Assembly (NCBI RefSeq): GCF_030678915.1
Contig: NZ_JAUUTZ010000020.1
Span: 1-64,000 of the forward strand
Direction: 5' to 3'
Source: Paracoccus wurundjeri
GTDB lineage: Bacteria; Pseudomonadota; Alphaproteobacteria; Rhodobacterales; Rhodobacteraceae
Length of the DNA: 64,000 bases
The translations under genes and the position numbers were made by a program. Positions 1-8,285 of the stretch are shown piece by piece (positions within the stretch are counted from its first letter, which is position 1; each line of letters starts with the position of its first letter). The notes beneath the pieces are model-generated. The model did not search any database. It saw only the letters and a program-made list of their open reading frames with translations, and was not told where the DNA came from.

Positions 1-2
1 GC

Positions 3-17
3 GGGGGGGGGGGGGGG
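3..17. repeat. 15-G homopolymer run
   Basis: Fifteen consecutive G residues sit at the extreme left edge of the window, followed by very G/C-rich sequence with further G and C runs to about position 120. No gene is visible in 1-185. The run may be a slippage-prone tract or a sequencing/assembly artefact at a contig edge; the sequence alone cannot decide. Confidence 0.6.
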
Positions 18-185
18 AACCCGGGTTCTGCGCTGCATTCGGAAATGGGAATGGCGCTCTTATGGGGCACCGGGGGTTAGGGCGCCCCGCGCCGGGGGGG
101 GGCGCGGCCCCGGCACCCCCGAGGTATTTGGACAAAGAAGAATGGAGAGGAGGACAGGAAGCGAATCCGGGCGGGCGCGCATGTT

Positions 186-1046
186 CTAGCCGGACATCTC
201 GAACCAAAGCCGGGCAAGCGCGGCCTCGGCGGTTTCGGTGCCGCCATTCTCGACCCCCGTCCGCCAAAGCGATGCCCCTGCCGCGTAGGCGCCCGGTTCC
301 AGCCCGCCATTTTCGCATTGACTGACAGCGCGGATGCGACAGCCCCGTCCGATTGCCTTTGCCAGTACCCTTTGCAATTCGGGATCGGATGAGATGGTTC
401 CAGCGCCGAAGACTCGCAGCACGGCTCCGTCAAGCTGCTCCAGTATCGCGGCCAGAGCTGCGGGGGGAAGCTCGGGGGAGAGGGTCAGAATAGCCAGCCG
501 AAGATCAGCGAAGCGGTGCGGGCGGAATGGGCCGGGCAGGCTGGGCTGATCCGTCGAACGAAAAGCATCCGCGGCATGTGAATCCTGTTTCACCAGACCG
601 GCGGCGGGCAAAAGCTTGCCTGCGAATGCAAGCCAGACCCCTGCCGCTTTCCGCTGCGCCGCCTCAAGCGCGAGTGCGAGATTGGCCTCTGCATCGCCGC
701 CGTGATTCAGGGGCTGCATCGAGCCGCAAAGCACGATGGGCATCCCAATTCCCGCCAGCGCCCGAGAAAGGGCGGCCCCGGTGAATGCCATCGTGTCTGT
801 TCCATGGGTAATCACGACACCGCTGCCGTGAAACCTGGCGATGGCCTCGATCATCCGGTTCCAATGGTCCGGCCCGATTTCAGCACTGTCCACAAGGGGG
901 CGAAAGGCGTGGACGACCGCGTGGGTCGTGTCGGGCAGCAGCTTCTGAACCGCGGTTTCGACCACCCCATCCACCGGAGCCAGACCGGCGGGGCCGGGGA
1001 CCATGCCGATCGTTCCTCCGGTATGCAGAACCAGTATCTCTGTCAT
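186..1046 (-). CDS. L-asparaginase
   Basis: A cytoplasmic-type asparaginase of 286 aa that hydrolyses L-asparagine to aspartate and ammonia. The first family signature, TGGTIG, lies at residues 9-14 and holds the nucleophilic Thr. The second, HGTDTM, lies at 81-86 with the Thr83-Asp84 pair of the second catalytic triad. D53-S54 match the substrate-binding pair. No signal peptide is visible, so a periplasmic type II enzyme is unlikely. The length is slightly below the usual 320-340 aa, with a shortened C-terminal domain. The gene stands alone, leftward, and ends close to the G/C-rich window edge. Asparagine specificity is inferred from family membership; glutaminase side activity cannot be judged. 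Confidence 0.85.
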   Translation of the reverse strand: MTEILVLHTGGTIGMVPGPAGLAPVDGVVETAVQKLLPDTTHAVVHAFRPLVDSAEIGPDHWNRMIEAIARFHGSGVVITHGTDTMAFTGAALSRALAGIGMPIVLCGSMQPLNHGGDAEANLALALEAAQRKAAGVWLAFAGKLLPAAGLVKQDSHAADAFRSTDQPSLPGPFRPHRFADLRLAILTLSPELPPAALAAILEQLDGAVLRVFGAGTISSDPELQRVLAKAIGRGCRIRAVSQCENGGLEPGAYAAGASLWRTGVENGGTETAEAALARLWFEMSG

Positions 1047-1187
1047 CTCATCCTACCTGCATGTCCCCGACATGATCGCATCTGCCCGAATTCCATCACC
1101 GATTGTTCGACGCATATAGCGACCGTCGGACTTTGCGCGGCGGGTCTTCGATGATCTTGATTGCGCATGCCGGAAGAACCAGACATT

Positions 1188-1216
1188 TCTGAAGCGCAGT
1201 GATTATGCGCTTCAGA
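1188..1216 (-). terminator. Perfect 11-bp hairpin downstream of ridA-like gene
   Basis: An 11-bp perfect inverted repeat (arms 1188-1198 and 1206-1216, 7-nt loop) lies 36 nt past the stop of the leftward RidA gene. No long U tract follows, so it is a weak intrinsic terminator or an mRNA-stabilising hairpin. The rest of 1047-1252 shows no gene. Confidence 0.5.
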
Positions 1217-1252
1217 GGTCATCAGACCCGCCATTCGGTCAGGGCAGGTTCC

Positions 1253-1600
1253 TCACAGAACCGCAGTGACGATGATTTCGACCCGATAATCCGGCGTCGC
1301 CAGCTTTGCTTCGCCCGCTGCCCGTGCGGGAGTATGGCCCTGCGGCACCCAGGCATCCCAGACTGCGTTCATCTCGTTGAAATCGGCCATGTCGGCCAGC
1401 CAGATCTGCGCATAGGTGATCCGCGTCTTGTCGGCCCCCGCCTTCTTCAGCAGCGTGTCGATCTGCGCCAGAATCCCCTGGGTCTGCTCGGTCACGGATT
1501 TGCCGGGCTGGGATACCTGACCGGCCAGCCATATCGTGCCGTTGGCGACCACTGCCTGTGACATCCGTTGACCGCCTTCGATGCGCTTGATTTCACTCAT
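1253..1600 (-). CDS. RidA/YjgF/YER057c/UK114 family protein
   Basis: A 115-aa protein of the RidA family, which deaminates reactive enamine/imine intermediates released by PLP enzymes. The start at 1600 (MSEIKRIEGG) is set by an AAAGGAG Shine-Dalgarno sequence 8-9 nt upstream; the longer open frame that runs on to 2518 is antisense to the neighbouring permease and not credible. Typical family segments are visible: WLAGQVS near residue 25, the QT.GIL.QID helix, and the C-terminal R-containing strand PDYRVEIIVTAVL. It lies 2 nt after the TSUP permease stop, so the two are co-transcribed. The physiological substrate cannot be told from the sequence. Confidence 0.85.
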   Translation of the reverse strand: MSEIKRIEGGQRMSQAVVANGTIWLAGQVSQPGKSVTEQTQGILAQIDTLLKKAGADKTRITYAQIWLADMADFNEMNAVWDAWVPQGHTPARAAGEAKLATPDYRVEIIVTAVL

Positions 1601-1602
1601 TT

Positions 1603-2358
1603 TTATACTCCTTTGATAAGGCGCCAGAAAAATATGGCACTCATGCCGAAACCTACAACAGCGATCAGCAAGCGCAATAGCGGCAAGGGCATGCGTCTTG
1701 CGATGGCCGGGCCGGTAAACCCGCCGATGACCGTACCGGCCGCCATGATTGCGGCAGATACCCATAGGATCTTGCCGGCGACAGCAAAAATCGCGAATGC
1801 GATGATTGACAGCGCGAAACTGAGCCAGCTTTTCAACCCGTTCATCTGATGCAGATCGGTCATGCCCCACATCGTGAACAGTGCCAGCAGGACGATGCCC
1901 AGTCCTCCGTTGAAATAGCCGCCATAGATGGCCACGGGCACCAGGGTTCCCAGACTGAAGGGAGCGACTGCCTGCCGCCAGCGCGAGGCGAACCGCCGCA
2001 CCGGTCCCGACCAGTAGAATGCCATCGTCGCAAGCAGCAGCAGAAACGGCACCAGCAGCGAGAATGCCTGATTCGAACTGATCAGCAGAAGTCCCGAGCC
2101 AGCGGCGCCGCCGGCCACCGTCCAGATCGTGAGTTTGATGAACGGCAGATCGGTCGCCGCGGCGATGTCGCGCCGGAAGCCGATTGCGGCGGTCAGATAA
2201 CCGGGCAGGGCGGCCACGGTCGAAGTGGCATTGGCGATCACCGGCGGCACACCGGTAAAGACAAGGGCGGGGAACGAGACGAAGGTGCCTCCGCCAGCGA
2301 CCGCATTCATGATCCCGGCGATGATTCCTGCGATGAACAGCAGGGCGAAATCCAGCAT
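1603..2358 (-). CDS. TSUP (TauE/SafE) family membrane permease
   Basis: A 251-aa polytopic inner-membrane protein with about eight hydrophobic segments. The N-terminal FIAGIIAGIMNAVAGGG stretch is the glycine-rich signature of the TauE/SafE sulfite-exporter superfamily. Members export sulfite, sulfoacetate or other organosulfur anions, and many are uncharacterised. It is the first gene of a two-gene leftward operon with the RidA protein. A link to amino-acid or sulfonate catabolism is possible but not shown by the sequence. Confidence 0.8.
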   Translation of the reverse strand: MLDFALLFIAGIIAGIMNAVAGGGTFVSFPALVFTGVPPVIANATSTVAALPGYLTAAIGFRRDIAAATDLPFIKLTIWTVAGGAAGSGLLLISSNQAFSLLVPFLLLLATMAFYWSGPVRRFASRWRQAVAPFSLGTLVPVAIYGGYFNGGLGIVLLALFTMWGMTDLHQMNGLKSWLSFALSIIAFAIFAVAGKILWVSAAIMAAGTVIGGFTGPAIARRMPLPLLRLLIAVVGFGMSAIFFWRLIKGV

Positions 2359-2523
2359 TCGACAATTCCCACGCAGAGCGACGGCGTGAGGAGTCCGTAT
2401 GGATTCTGTGCCGGGCCGTGATCGTTATCCGGCTGCTCTTGCGCGGAAGTGCCTTGGGATGCAATGGTAAACCGGTCCGGGGTGACGTGGGTAACGTGCG
2501 TTGCCTCCCGGACCGCATTTCCC

Positions 2524-2552
2524 TTGCACAGCCCGGCCACGACGACTAGAAG
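2524..2552 (+). promoter_or_regulatory. Candidate sigma-70 promoter of tig
   Basis: TTGCAC (2524-2529), a 17-nt spacer and TAGAAG (2547-2552) form a housekeeping-type promoter about 58 nt upstream of the trigger-factor start. It lies in the 251-nt divergent region (2359-2609) between the TSUP permease and tig. No other element is evident there. Confidence 0.45.
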
Positions 2553-2609
2553 GGCGGAAATTTTCAGGCCGCCGTCGCGTCGGTGGCCCTTCTTTCTATG
2601 AGGATGATG

Positions 2610-3944
2610 ATGCAGGTCAAGGAAACCCTTAACGACGGTCTGAAGCGCGGCTATCAGTTCACGCTGCCCGCAGCAGAGCTGGCAACCACGGTTGACGCGA
2701 AGCTGAAAGAGGCGCAGCCCGAGGTCGAGATGAAGGGCTTTCGCAAGGGCAAGGTTCCGCTGGCCATGCTAAAGAAGCAATTTGGTCCCCGCGTCATGGG
2801 CGATGCCATGCAGGAAGCGATCGATGGCGCACTGCGCGAGCATCTGGAAAAATCGGGCGATCGTCCCGCTGCGCAGCCGAAAGTCGAAATGGACAATGGC
2901 GAGGGCTGGAAAGAGGGTGATGACGTCGTCGTCAACGTCTCGTATGAAGCGCTTCCGGAAATTCCCGAGGTTGATCTGGGCAAGCTGTCGCTTGAGCGCC
3001 TGACCGTTCCTGCCGAGGAAGCCGCGATCAACGAAGCGCTGGAAAATCTTGCGAAATCCGCCCAGGATTTCAGCGACCGGGGCAAACGCCGCAAAGCCAA
3101 GGACGGCGATCAGGTCGTGATCGACTTCAAGGGCTTTGTCGATGGCGAGGCTTTCGAAGGCGGTGAAGCAGAGGATTACCCGCTGGTTCTGGGCTCGAAC
3201 AGCTTCATCCCCGGTTTCGAGGATCAGCTTGTCGGTGTGAAAGCCGATGATGAGATCAAGGTCGAGGTCAAATTCCCGGAAGAATACGGTGCCGAACATC
3301 TTGCCGGCAAAGACGCTGTCTTTGAATGCAAGGTAAAGGCCGTGAAAGTGCCGCAACCCGCCGAGGTGGATGACGAACTGGCGAAGAAATTCGGCTCTGA
3401 CGATCTGGAAGCGTTGAAAAAGCAGATCAGTGAGCGTCTGGAACAGGAATATGCCGGTGCTGCCCGGGCTGTTTTGAAGCGGTCTCTGTTGGATCAGCTG
3501 GACGAACAGGTGAAGTTTGAATTGCCCGAATCATTGGTCGAAGCCGAGACGGATCAGATTGCGCATCAGTTGTGGCATGAAGAGCATCCCGACGAGCATG
3601 GCCACGACCACGGCAAGATCGAAGCTACCGATGAACACAAGAAACTGGCCGAGCGCCGGGTGCGCCTGGGGCTGCTTCTGGCCGAGATCGGACAGAAGGC
3701 CGAGGTGACCGTGACCGATCAGGAAATGACGCAGGCCGTGATGCAGGCCGCGCGCCAGTATCCGGGGCAGGAGCGTGCCTTCTTCGAGTTCATTCAGCAA
3801 AATCAGGCCGCGCAACAACAATTGCGCGCTCCGATTTTCGAGGACAAGGTGGTCGATCACATCGCCGAGAACGCCAAGGTGACCGAGAAGAAGATCTCGA
3901 AGGAAGAGCTGGAAAAAGCAGTCGAGGCGCTGGACCAGCTGTAG
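2610..3944 (+). CDS. tig: Trigger factor, ribosome-associated chaperone/PPIase
   Basis: A 444-aa trigger factor that binds near the ribosomal exit tunnel (L23) and folds nascent chains. The start at 2610 ([15 protein letters not shown]) is preferred over upstream GTG/ATG codons because AGGA lies at the right distance and orthologues begin there. The ribosome-docking signature GFRKGKVP is at residues 43-50. The FKBP-type PPIase domain spans about 150-240 and the helical C-terminal arms follow. An internal His-rich stretch ([13 protein letters not shown]) around residue 335 is slightly unusual and could bind metal. It is monocistronic, with its own promoter and a strong terminator 25 nt after the stop. 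Confidence 0.95.
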   Translation: MQVKETLNDGLKRGYQFTLPAAELATTVDAKLKEAQPEVEMKGFRKGKVPLAMLKKQFGPRVMGDAMQEAIDGALREHLEKSGDRPAAQPKVEMDNGEGWKEGDDVVVNVSYEALPEIPEVDLGKLSLERLTVPAEEAAINEALENLAKSAQDFSDRGKRRKAKDGDQVVIDFKGFVDGEAFEGGEAEDYPLVLGSNSFIPGFEDQLVGVKADDEIKVEVKFPEEYGAEHLAGKDAVFECKVKAVKVPQPAEVDDELAKKFGSDDLEALKKQISERLEQEYAGAARAVLKRSLLDQLDEQVKFELPESLVEAETDQIAHQLWHEEHPDEHGHDHGKIEATDEHKKLAERRVRLGLLLAEIGQKAEVTVTDQEMTQAVMQAARQYPGQERAFFEFIQQNQAAQQQLRAPIFEDKVVDHIAENAKVTEKKISKEELEKAVEALDQL

Positions 3945-3969
3945 TCGGTCGGGCGATAGCCTATTGCGA

Positions 3970-4000
3970 AAGCCGTGATCCATGCGATCACGGCTTTTTT
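3970..4000 (+). terminator. Rho-independent terminator of tig
   Basis: A perfect 11-bp stem (3970-3980 with 3986-3996, 5-nt loop) runs straight into a T6 tract (3995-4000), 25 nt after the tig stop codon. Confidence 0.9.
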
Positions 4001-4159
4001 CGTGAATTTTAACCGGTTGTCGCCAAGCTGCCTGCCCGTTGTTGCCGCATAAGGACTGTATTCGGGATATTGGGGTTGCTTGAGCAGGCAAATTGCTTCG
4101 ATCGGTAAACCCGTGCTTCGCCGCTTGCCGTCAGGCCATGCGGTAATTATTCTTTAACA

Positions 4160-4582
4160 ATGATCGCGACCATTCACCTGATGAAACTTTGCGTTGGCTC
4201 GGAGGGGCCGGATGCCCTGACCCAGTGGCAGCAGATGCGCTATGGCGACGAACCCGCCGTTCATGTTACCCGAATGTGGCCCACGAAAGAACGCGAGCTG
4301 CTTGACGGTGGATCGCTTTACTGGGTGTTCAAGGGCGTCATGCTGGCGCGGCAGCGGTTGCTGCGCTTTGAAGAGCGTTTTGGTGAAGACGGTATCCGCC
4401 GATGCGCATTGATTCTGGATCGCGATATTGTCCGGGTCAGTGCCGTGCCGCGACGGCCGTTTCAGGGATGGCGTTATCTCAAGGCGGAAGATGCACCGCC
4501 CGATCTTCCTGAAGGGCGGCAGTCGGATGACGCTCTGCCTCCGGAAATGGCGGCGGCGCTGGTCCAGATGGGGCTGGTCTGA
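4160..4582 (+). CDS. DUF1489 family protein
   Basis: A 140-aa soluble protein recognisable as DUF1489 by its opening (HLMKLCVGSEG) and the central TRMWPTKERELLDGGSLYWVFKG and ALILDRDIVRVSAVPRRPFQGWRYL segments. The family is conserved across Alphaproteobacteria and has no established function. Orthologues usually begin nearer the KLCVG motif, so the Met at 4181 is an alternative start. It ends 46 nt before the tRNA-Gly gene. Confidence 0.75.
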   Translation: MIATIHLMKLCVGSEGPDALTQWQQMRYGDEPAVHVTRMWPTKERELLDGGSLYWVFKGVMLARQRLLRFEERFGEDGIRRCALILDRDIVRVSAVPRRPFQGWRYLKAEDAPPDLPEGRQSDDALPPEMAAALVQMGLV

Positions 4583-4591
4583 TCCTGTAGC

Positions 4592-4620
4592 TTGACGTGG
4601 CTGCGCACTGCGGATAATCG
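4592..4620 (+). promoter_or_regulatory. Candidate promoter of tRNA-Gly
   Basis: TTGACG at 4592-4597 is followed by GATAAT/TAATCG (4613-4620) with 15- or 17-nt spacing, ending 8 nt before the mature tRNA 5' end. Confidence 0.5.
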
Positions 4621-4628
4621 GACATTAT

Positions 4629-4702
4629 GCGGGTGTAGCTCAATGGTAGAGCAGAAGCTTCCCAAGCTTACGACGAGGGTTCGATTCCCTTCACCCGCTC
4701 CA
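4629..4702 (+). tRNA. tRNA-Gly (anticodon CCC)
   Basis: A 74-nt tRNA with encoded CCA. The acceptor GCGGGTG/CACCCGC, D arm, anticodon loop TTCCCAA (anticodon CCC) and T arm GAGGG-TTCGATT-CCCTT are all present. The first anticodon-stem pair is a G.A mismatch. It closely resembles E. coli glyU. The gene is the integration target of the adjacent phage: its 3' two-thirds is duplicated at 46608 and in mutated form near 49094, while this copy remains intact. Confidence 0.95.
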
Positions 4703-4727
4703 ATCGTTTTTTACATAACATTCTGAT
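4655..4727 (+). repeat. attL: prophage attachment repeat inside tRNA-Gly
   Basis: The first 51 nt (4655-4705) are identical to 46608-46658. After one G/A difference the match continues for 21 more nt, giving 72/73 identity. It begins in the anticodon stem and runs past the tRNA 3' end. A third, diverged copy lies near 49094-49132. Confidence 0.95.
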
Positions 4728-4802
4728 ATCGAACGTATTTTAGATGCTTCCAGCCTGCGGAGGCAGTTTGATTAAGTTGGAACATTTGGCCAACTTTGGA
4801 CA

Positions 4803-4835
4803 CTTCGGGACTGATAATCCCAGCGAGTCCCGAAG
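4803..4835. promoter_or_regulatory. 10-bp inverted repeat just inside attL
   Basis: Arms CTTCGGGACT (4803-4812) and AGTCCCGAAG (4826-4835) enclose 13 nt. The equivalent structure at 46756-46788 in the scar element differs by one compensated base pair. It could be an integrase/excisionase arm-site dyad or an RNA hairpin. The surrounding 4703-4927 region holds no other visible gene. Confidence 0.6.
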
Positions 4836-4927
4836 AATCTCCCGAAGGATGTTCCCGATTTCGTCCCGTTTTCTGCTGTGTCATTCGAGTCGTTGCCAAT
4901 CCGATCGGGGCGGGCCATTACCGCCTC

Positions 4928-5119
4928 ATGAAAGCGACTCACGACGATAAGACATTCACCCTGACCGGACGGTACTGGTCAGGAACATTCCCGATCGATG
5001 AGCTGCCCGCGCAACTGGCGTTTTACCGCAGCCAGCGAGAGAAGTTCCCGAAGGCGAAGGGGGCCTATGACGCGACGATCGCGGCGCTGGAGGGATTGGC
5101 TAAAGAAATCAGGGCGTGA
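4928..5119 (+). CDS. Small left-end prophage protein, 63 aa
   Basis: A short soluble protein of unknown function. I start it at the ATG at 4928 (MKATHDDKTFTL), where similarity to the sister copy in the scar (46857-47045) begins; upstream TTG starts would cross the conserved hairpin. Shared core features are W-[ST]-G-T-[FY]-P, LAFYR.QR.KF and a C-terminal DATI helix. It is the first gene inside attL. Retention in two related elements suggests an end-associated role, but the sequence gives no direct clue. Confidence 0.55.
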   Translation: MKATHDDKTFTLTGRYWSGTFPIDELPAQLAFYRSQREKFPKAKGAYDATIAALEGLAKEIRA

Positions 5120-5146
5120 ATGAGCAGTATGCGGACCTTCCGGCCG

Positions 5147-5281
5147 TTCGCTGCGGGTGTAGCTCGGATCGAGCCGAACGACGCCAATGCGCAGATAGTG
5201 ACCGTTGCAAAATTCGGGTGACAGCGTCGGGTCAACCGACCATGGCAGTCCAAACCGGACGCTCGTGCCACGCGCAGCGAA
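5147..5281. repeat. Inverted arms in the intergenic region before the DUF262 gene
   Basis: TTCGCTGCG at 5147-5155 and its complement CGCAGCGAA at 5273-5281 flank about 117 nt. GGAC/GTCC bases close outside each arm. The layout resembles mobile or palindromic intergenic sequences of Rhodobacteraceae, but I cannot confirm a family. No gene is credible in 5120-5332. Confidence 0.3.
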
Positions 5282-5332
5282 TGTCCGTAGAGTGTTTATC
5301 AAAGCGGGGACGCATAAAACCCGACAAACGAG

Positions 5333-7189
5333 TTGAAACCAATTCCGTTCCTCGTATGGTTGGTTCGTAACAGGCAGAGTAGGGCGGCGGGGAAATTGGC
5401 AGGGGCACAACAGGAACTCATCGTCCGCGGCGAACAGGTAGAGCGGGTATTTATCAACTATCGAGACGACAAGTATGTTGTGAACCGGAGGTATCAGCGA
5501 AAGCTGATCTGGACGATTGAGGAGAAGCAGAGCTTCATCGACTCCATTATACGTGGGTTTCCAGTTCCGATCATCTTGCTAGCCGAGCCGCTTGGACGGC
5601 AGGACGGCACCCTCGAAATCATCGACGGGATGCAGCGAATGAACGCCATAACCTCCTTCATTGGGAACGACTATGCGGTCTCCGGCGGATATTTTGATCT
5701 CAACACTTTCGCGACGACGAAAGACCTTCTTGATCGGGGGGTGATAGAGCAGAAAACCCCTATCCTTGATCGTGAGCGGTGCCTCGCTATTGCGTCCTAT
5801 CCGGTTCCGCTTTCGATTTACGAGGCCGCCACGGGGGAAGCGGTGGAAGAGGTTTTCCGACGTATCAATTCCGGTGGCCGCCAGCTTTCCCGGCAAGAAC
5901 TTCGGGCGGCAGGCGCCACGGACGCGTTCGCCGACTGCGTCCGCCAGATCTCGGCTCGCGTCCGCGGAGATACCTCGAACTCGGACCTGCTGTTACTCAG
6001 CGAGATGCGCAAGATCAGCATAACCAATCGCGAACTCGAATACGGTATTAGCGCCGACGGAGTGTTTTGGGTAGCGCATGGCGTCCTGACGAAGGACCAG
6101 CTTCGGCAAAGTCGCGATGAGGAGATGGTGGCTGACTTGGTCGCGTACATGGTTTCGGACGAACCCGTGCCCTCGCGGACGGAACTATTCGACGATTATT
6201 ATGGGGCAACTTTCCCAATGACCGCGACGAGCAAAACCCGTTTCGACTCCGTTGATCACGCAATTAGGAAGCGCAGCATAGAACTGGTCGATCTTGACTA
6301 TCAGCGTGTGCATGACGCTCTTATTCTGCTACTCGGCCAATCTAAAACCACGTTCACAGGGTTGGTTTTCCCGAATGGGAACGGCGGCAATCCGGTGCCA
6401 CGCTACTTCCAAGCTGTTTTCCTCGCCCTTCACGATCTGATCGTTAGGCGCGGCATGGTCGTGTCCGACAGTGCAGGACTTATCAAGTGCCTCAATGATT
6501 GCGGCAAGAACATCGAAATCCAGGACGGTGGCAGATGGGGCGCGGAAAACCGCGGCAAGACGGTCAACTCCGTGATCGGCTGGATCCAAGGCTTTTTCGA
6601 GGACGATAAGAACCCTGATCCAGCTAAGGTTCACTGGGTTACAAAGTTTCAGAACCTCCTGACAAACTCGAAGACCGAGCAGGCTGCGTACGACTTTAAG
6701 CAGGGTTTCTACACGCTCAGCCCCACCCCCACGTTCGACGAGGGCTCGTTTGACAAGATCATCGAAACCTGTGCCGCCATCGCAAACATCGGCAAAGGAC
6801 ATAAGGGCTACGTTCTCATTGGTGTTGCCGAGAACGCCGCAACGGCGAATAGAGTGCAGGAAGTGTTCGGCGTTAAGCCGCTTAACCATGGCGGCTTCTA
6901 CGTGACCGGCGTGGAGCACGAAGCTCAGCGGTCCGGGAAGAACCTAGACCAGATGTTCCAAGATATCACTGACCGGATCAGTCGGTCTAAGCTGTCTGAG
7001 CCTCTGCGCTCTTACATCAACTCCCATGTGAAGTGCGTCCAGTATTTCGACAAGACGATCTTCGTTTTCGAGGTTCTCGGCCAAGAAAGCCCGTCACACG
7101 TTGCCGCGAGATGGCTGGAACGCCAAGGCGCACAAGTTAAGGAAGTAGCCCCCGAACAGATGGGCGCTCTCTTTGACCGTTTTAAGTAA
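5333..7189 (+). CDS. DUF262 - AlbA_2 (Schlafen-like) fusion, candidate antiphage effector
   Basis: A 618-aa protein. Residues about 40-350 form a DUF262/GmrS-type domain: VNRRYQRKLIW (50-60), IIDGMQR (96-102, a variant of the DGQQR nucleotide-binding motif) and EEVFRRINSGGRQLSRQELR near 175. Residues about 446-520 match the AlbA_2/Schlafen-like fold (YDFKQGFYTL, then ETCAAIANIGKGHKGYVLIGVAE). In GmrSD-type type IV restriction enzymes the DUF262 part partners with a DUF1524 HNH nuclease. Here no HNH is seen and the AlbA_2 domain takes its place. The TTG at 5333 has no clear ribosome site; the TTG at 5396 with GGCGGGG upstream is an alternative. It stands alone at the prophage left end, in sequence of visibly lower G+C than the neighbours. 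The defence role is inferred. Confidence 0.7.
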   Translation: MKPIPFLVWLVRNRQSRAAGKLAGAQQELIVRGEQVERVFINYRDDKYVVNRRYQRKLIWTIEEKQSFIDSIIRGFPVPIILLAEPLGRQDGTLEIIDGMQRMNAITSFIGNDYAVSGGYFDLNTFATTKDLLDRGVIEQKTPILDRERCLAIASYPVPLSIYEAATGEAVEEVFRRINSGGRQLSRQELRAAGATDAFADCVRQISARVRGDTSNSDLLLLSEMRKISITNRELEYGISADGVFWVAHGVLTKDQLRQSRDEEMVADLVAYMVSDEPVPSRTELFDDYYGATFPMTATSKTRFDSVDHAIRKRSIELVDLDYQRVHDALILLLGQSKTTFTGLVFPNGNGGNPVPRYFQAVFLALHDLIVRRGMVVSDSAGLIKCLNDCGKNIEIQDGGRWGAENRGKTVNSVIGWIQGFFEDDKNPDPAKVHWVTKFQNLLTNSKTEQAAYDFKQGFYTLSPTPTFDEGSFDKIIETCAAIANIGKGHKGYVLIGVAENAATANRVQEVFGVKPLNHGGFYVTGVEHEAQRSGKNLDQMFQDITDRISRSKLSEPLRSYINSHVKCVQYFDKTIFVFEVLGQESPSHVAARWLERQGAQVKEVAPEQMGALFDRFK

Positions 7190-7351
7190 CTCGCCAGAAA
7201 GCGGTCCGGATCGAATGCCCCTCCCAACTGAACAGTAGCCAAGGGCCGAAATGGGCTCAAAGCGTCAAAATCGGCGATATCGGAGATCGACCGCTACAGG
7301 CGATGCACCATGGACAGAAAGGCGGCGTTCCCTCGACCCAAGATACTTCGT

Positions 7352-7654
7352 CTAGTCTGGCGCCGACCGATCATCAGATTCATGGAACGGGCTCCATTCG
7401 TCTTCCACCCATGCCTCGGCGTCATATCCGGCCCCTTCATGCACCACGATCCTTACTGGATCCTTGATCATGCGGGCTCGAGCCTTGGCGTGTTCGATCG
7501 CTTCGCCGCGGCTCTCAAAGATCAGGGCATCTGTATCGGCATCTTCATCTGTCGTCGATTCGTCCGCCGCCCAGGACACCATCCAATGGACTGTTTCGCC
7601 GCCACCAGGAGAAACTTCCAAGACGAAATAGTTGCTACTTTCTTCATCAGACAT
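7352..7654 (-). CDS. DUF2188-like small protein, 100 aa
   Basis: An acidic 100-aa protein. The central SRGEAIEHAKARARMIKDPVR and following VVHEGAGYDAEAW segments resemble DUF2188 proteins, which are small, widespread and uncharacterised. It is the last gene of a leftward five-gene cargo operon, 10 nt after the SRAP gene. The weak DUF2188 assignment rests on pattern only. Confidence 0.55.
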   Translation of the reverse strand: MSDEESSNYFVLEVSPGGGETVHWMVSWAADESTTDEDADTDALIFESRGEAIEHAKARARMIKDPVRIVVHEGAGYDAEAWVEDEWSPFHESDDRSAPD

Positions 7655-7664
7655 TTCAACTTCC

Positions 7665-8282
7665 TCAAACAGGTTGTTCGATCAGCTTCAGGGTGCCGTC
7701 AGGTAGCGGCCTCTGAAGTTCGGCGGCCGATCTGCCGCCCATCCAACTGTCCCATTCTTCTTGTTCGGTCAGGATGACCGGCATTGCCTTTGGGTGAACC
7801 GCCTTCACCTCGGCATTCGGTTCGCAGGTCAGAAAGGCATATAGATCGTCGGTGGTCTCGCCTTCCTTTACCTTGCGGACACTGGTCCAGTCCCGGACCT
7901 CGATGCCGGCGAAGAACATTGGCTTGTCATCAGAATGGGCAAACCACTGATTGCCTTTCCCCTTGCCGCGCGGCTCCGCGAAACTGGTCAGCGGCACCAG
8001 GCAGCGGTGTTCTTTGCCGAGCCAGCGCCGCCAATGGCCGGATGATAGGTTGCGGACATTGGTGACGCCCGGGTCACGTTCGGTTTTCAGGGCGAATTTC
8101 GGTGACGGCATTCCCCATCGTGCCTTCACAAGCTCGAAGCCGTCGCCATCGTGCCGGATGATTGCCCCAAGCTGATCCGGATAGACCTCGCCGGGCTGAA
8201 CGTTTCCGGCGCGATCAGAGATCCGATCGAATACTTTCCGGGCCAGTTCCTGCGAGGTCGTATTGCTATAGAGATTGCACAT
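7665..8282 (-). CDS. SRAP domain protein (YedK/HMCES family), abasic-site crosslinker
   Basis: A 205-aa SOS response-associated peptidase. Family members become active by exposing Cys2 and then form a thiazolidine crosslink with abasic sites in single-stranded DNA. All expected active-site residues are visible: Cys2, N75 in TNVRN, E103 in SFAEP and H163 in AVHPKAMPVI. Length matches the family (about 220 aa). It starts 3 nt after the zinc-ribbon gene stop and is therefore co-transcribed. In a prophage it may protect phage DNA during SOS-driven replication; that role is inferred. Confidence 0.85.
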   Translation of the reverse strand: MCNLYSNTTSQELARKVFDRISDRAGNVQPGEVYPDQLGAIIRHDGDGFELVKARWGMPSPKFALKTERDPGVTNVRNLSSGHWRRWLGKEHRCLVPLTSFAEPRGKGKGNQWFAHSDDKPMFFAGIEVRDWTSVRKVKEGETTDDLYAFLTCEPNAEVKAVHPKAMPVILTEQEEWDSWMGGRSAAELQRPLPDGTLKLIEQPV

Positions 8283-8285
8283 GCG

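Noticed and set aside
1253..2518. 421-aa extended RidA frame
   Set aside because: The upstream part is a shadow of the TSUP permease in another frame of the same strand; the ribosome site places the RidA start at 1600.
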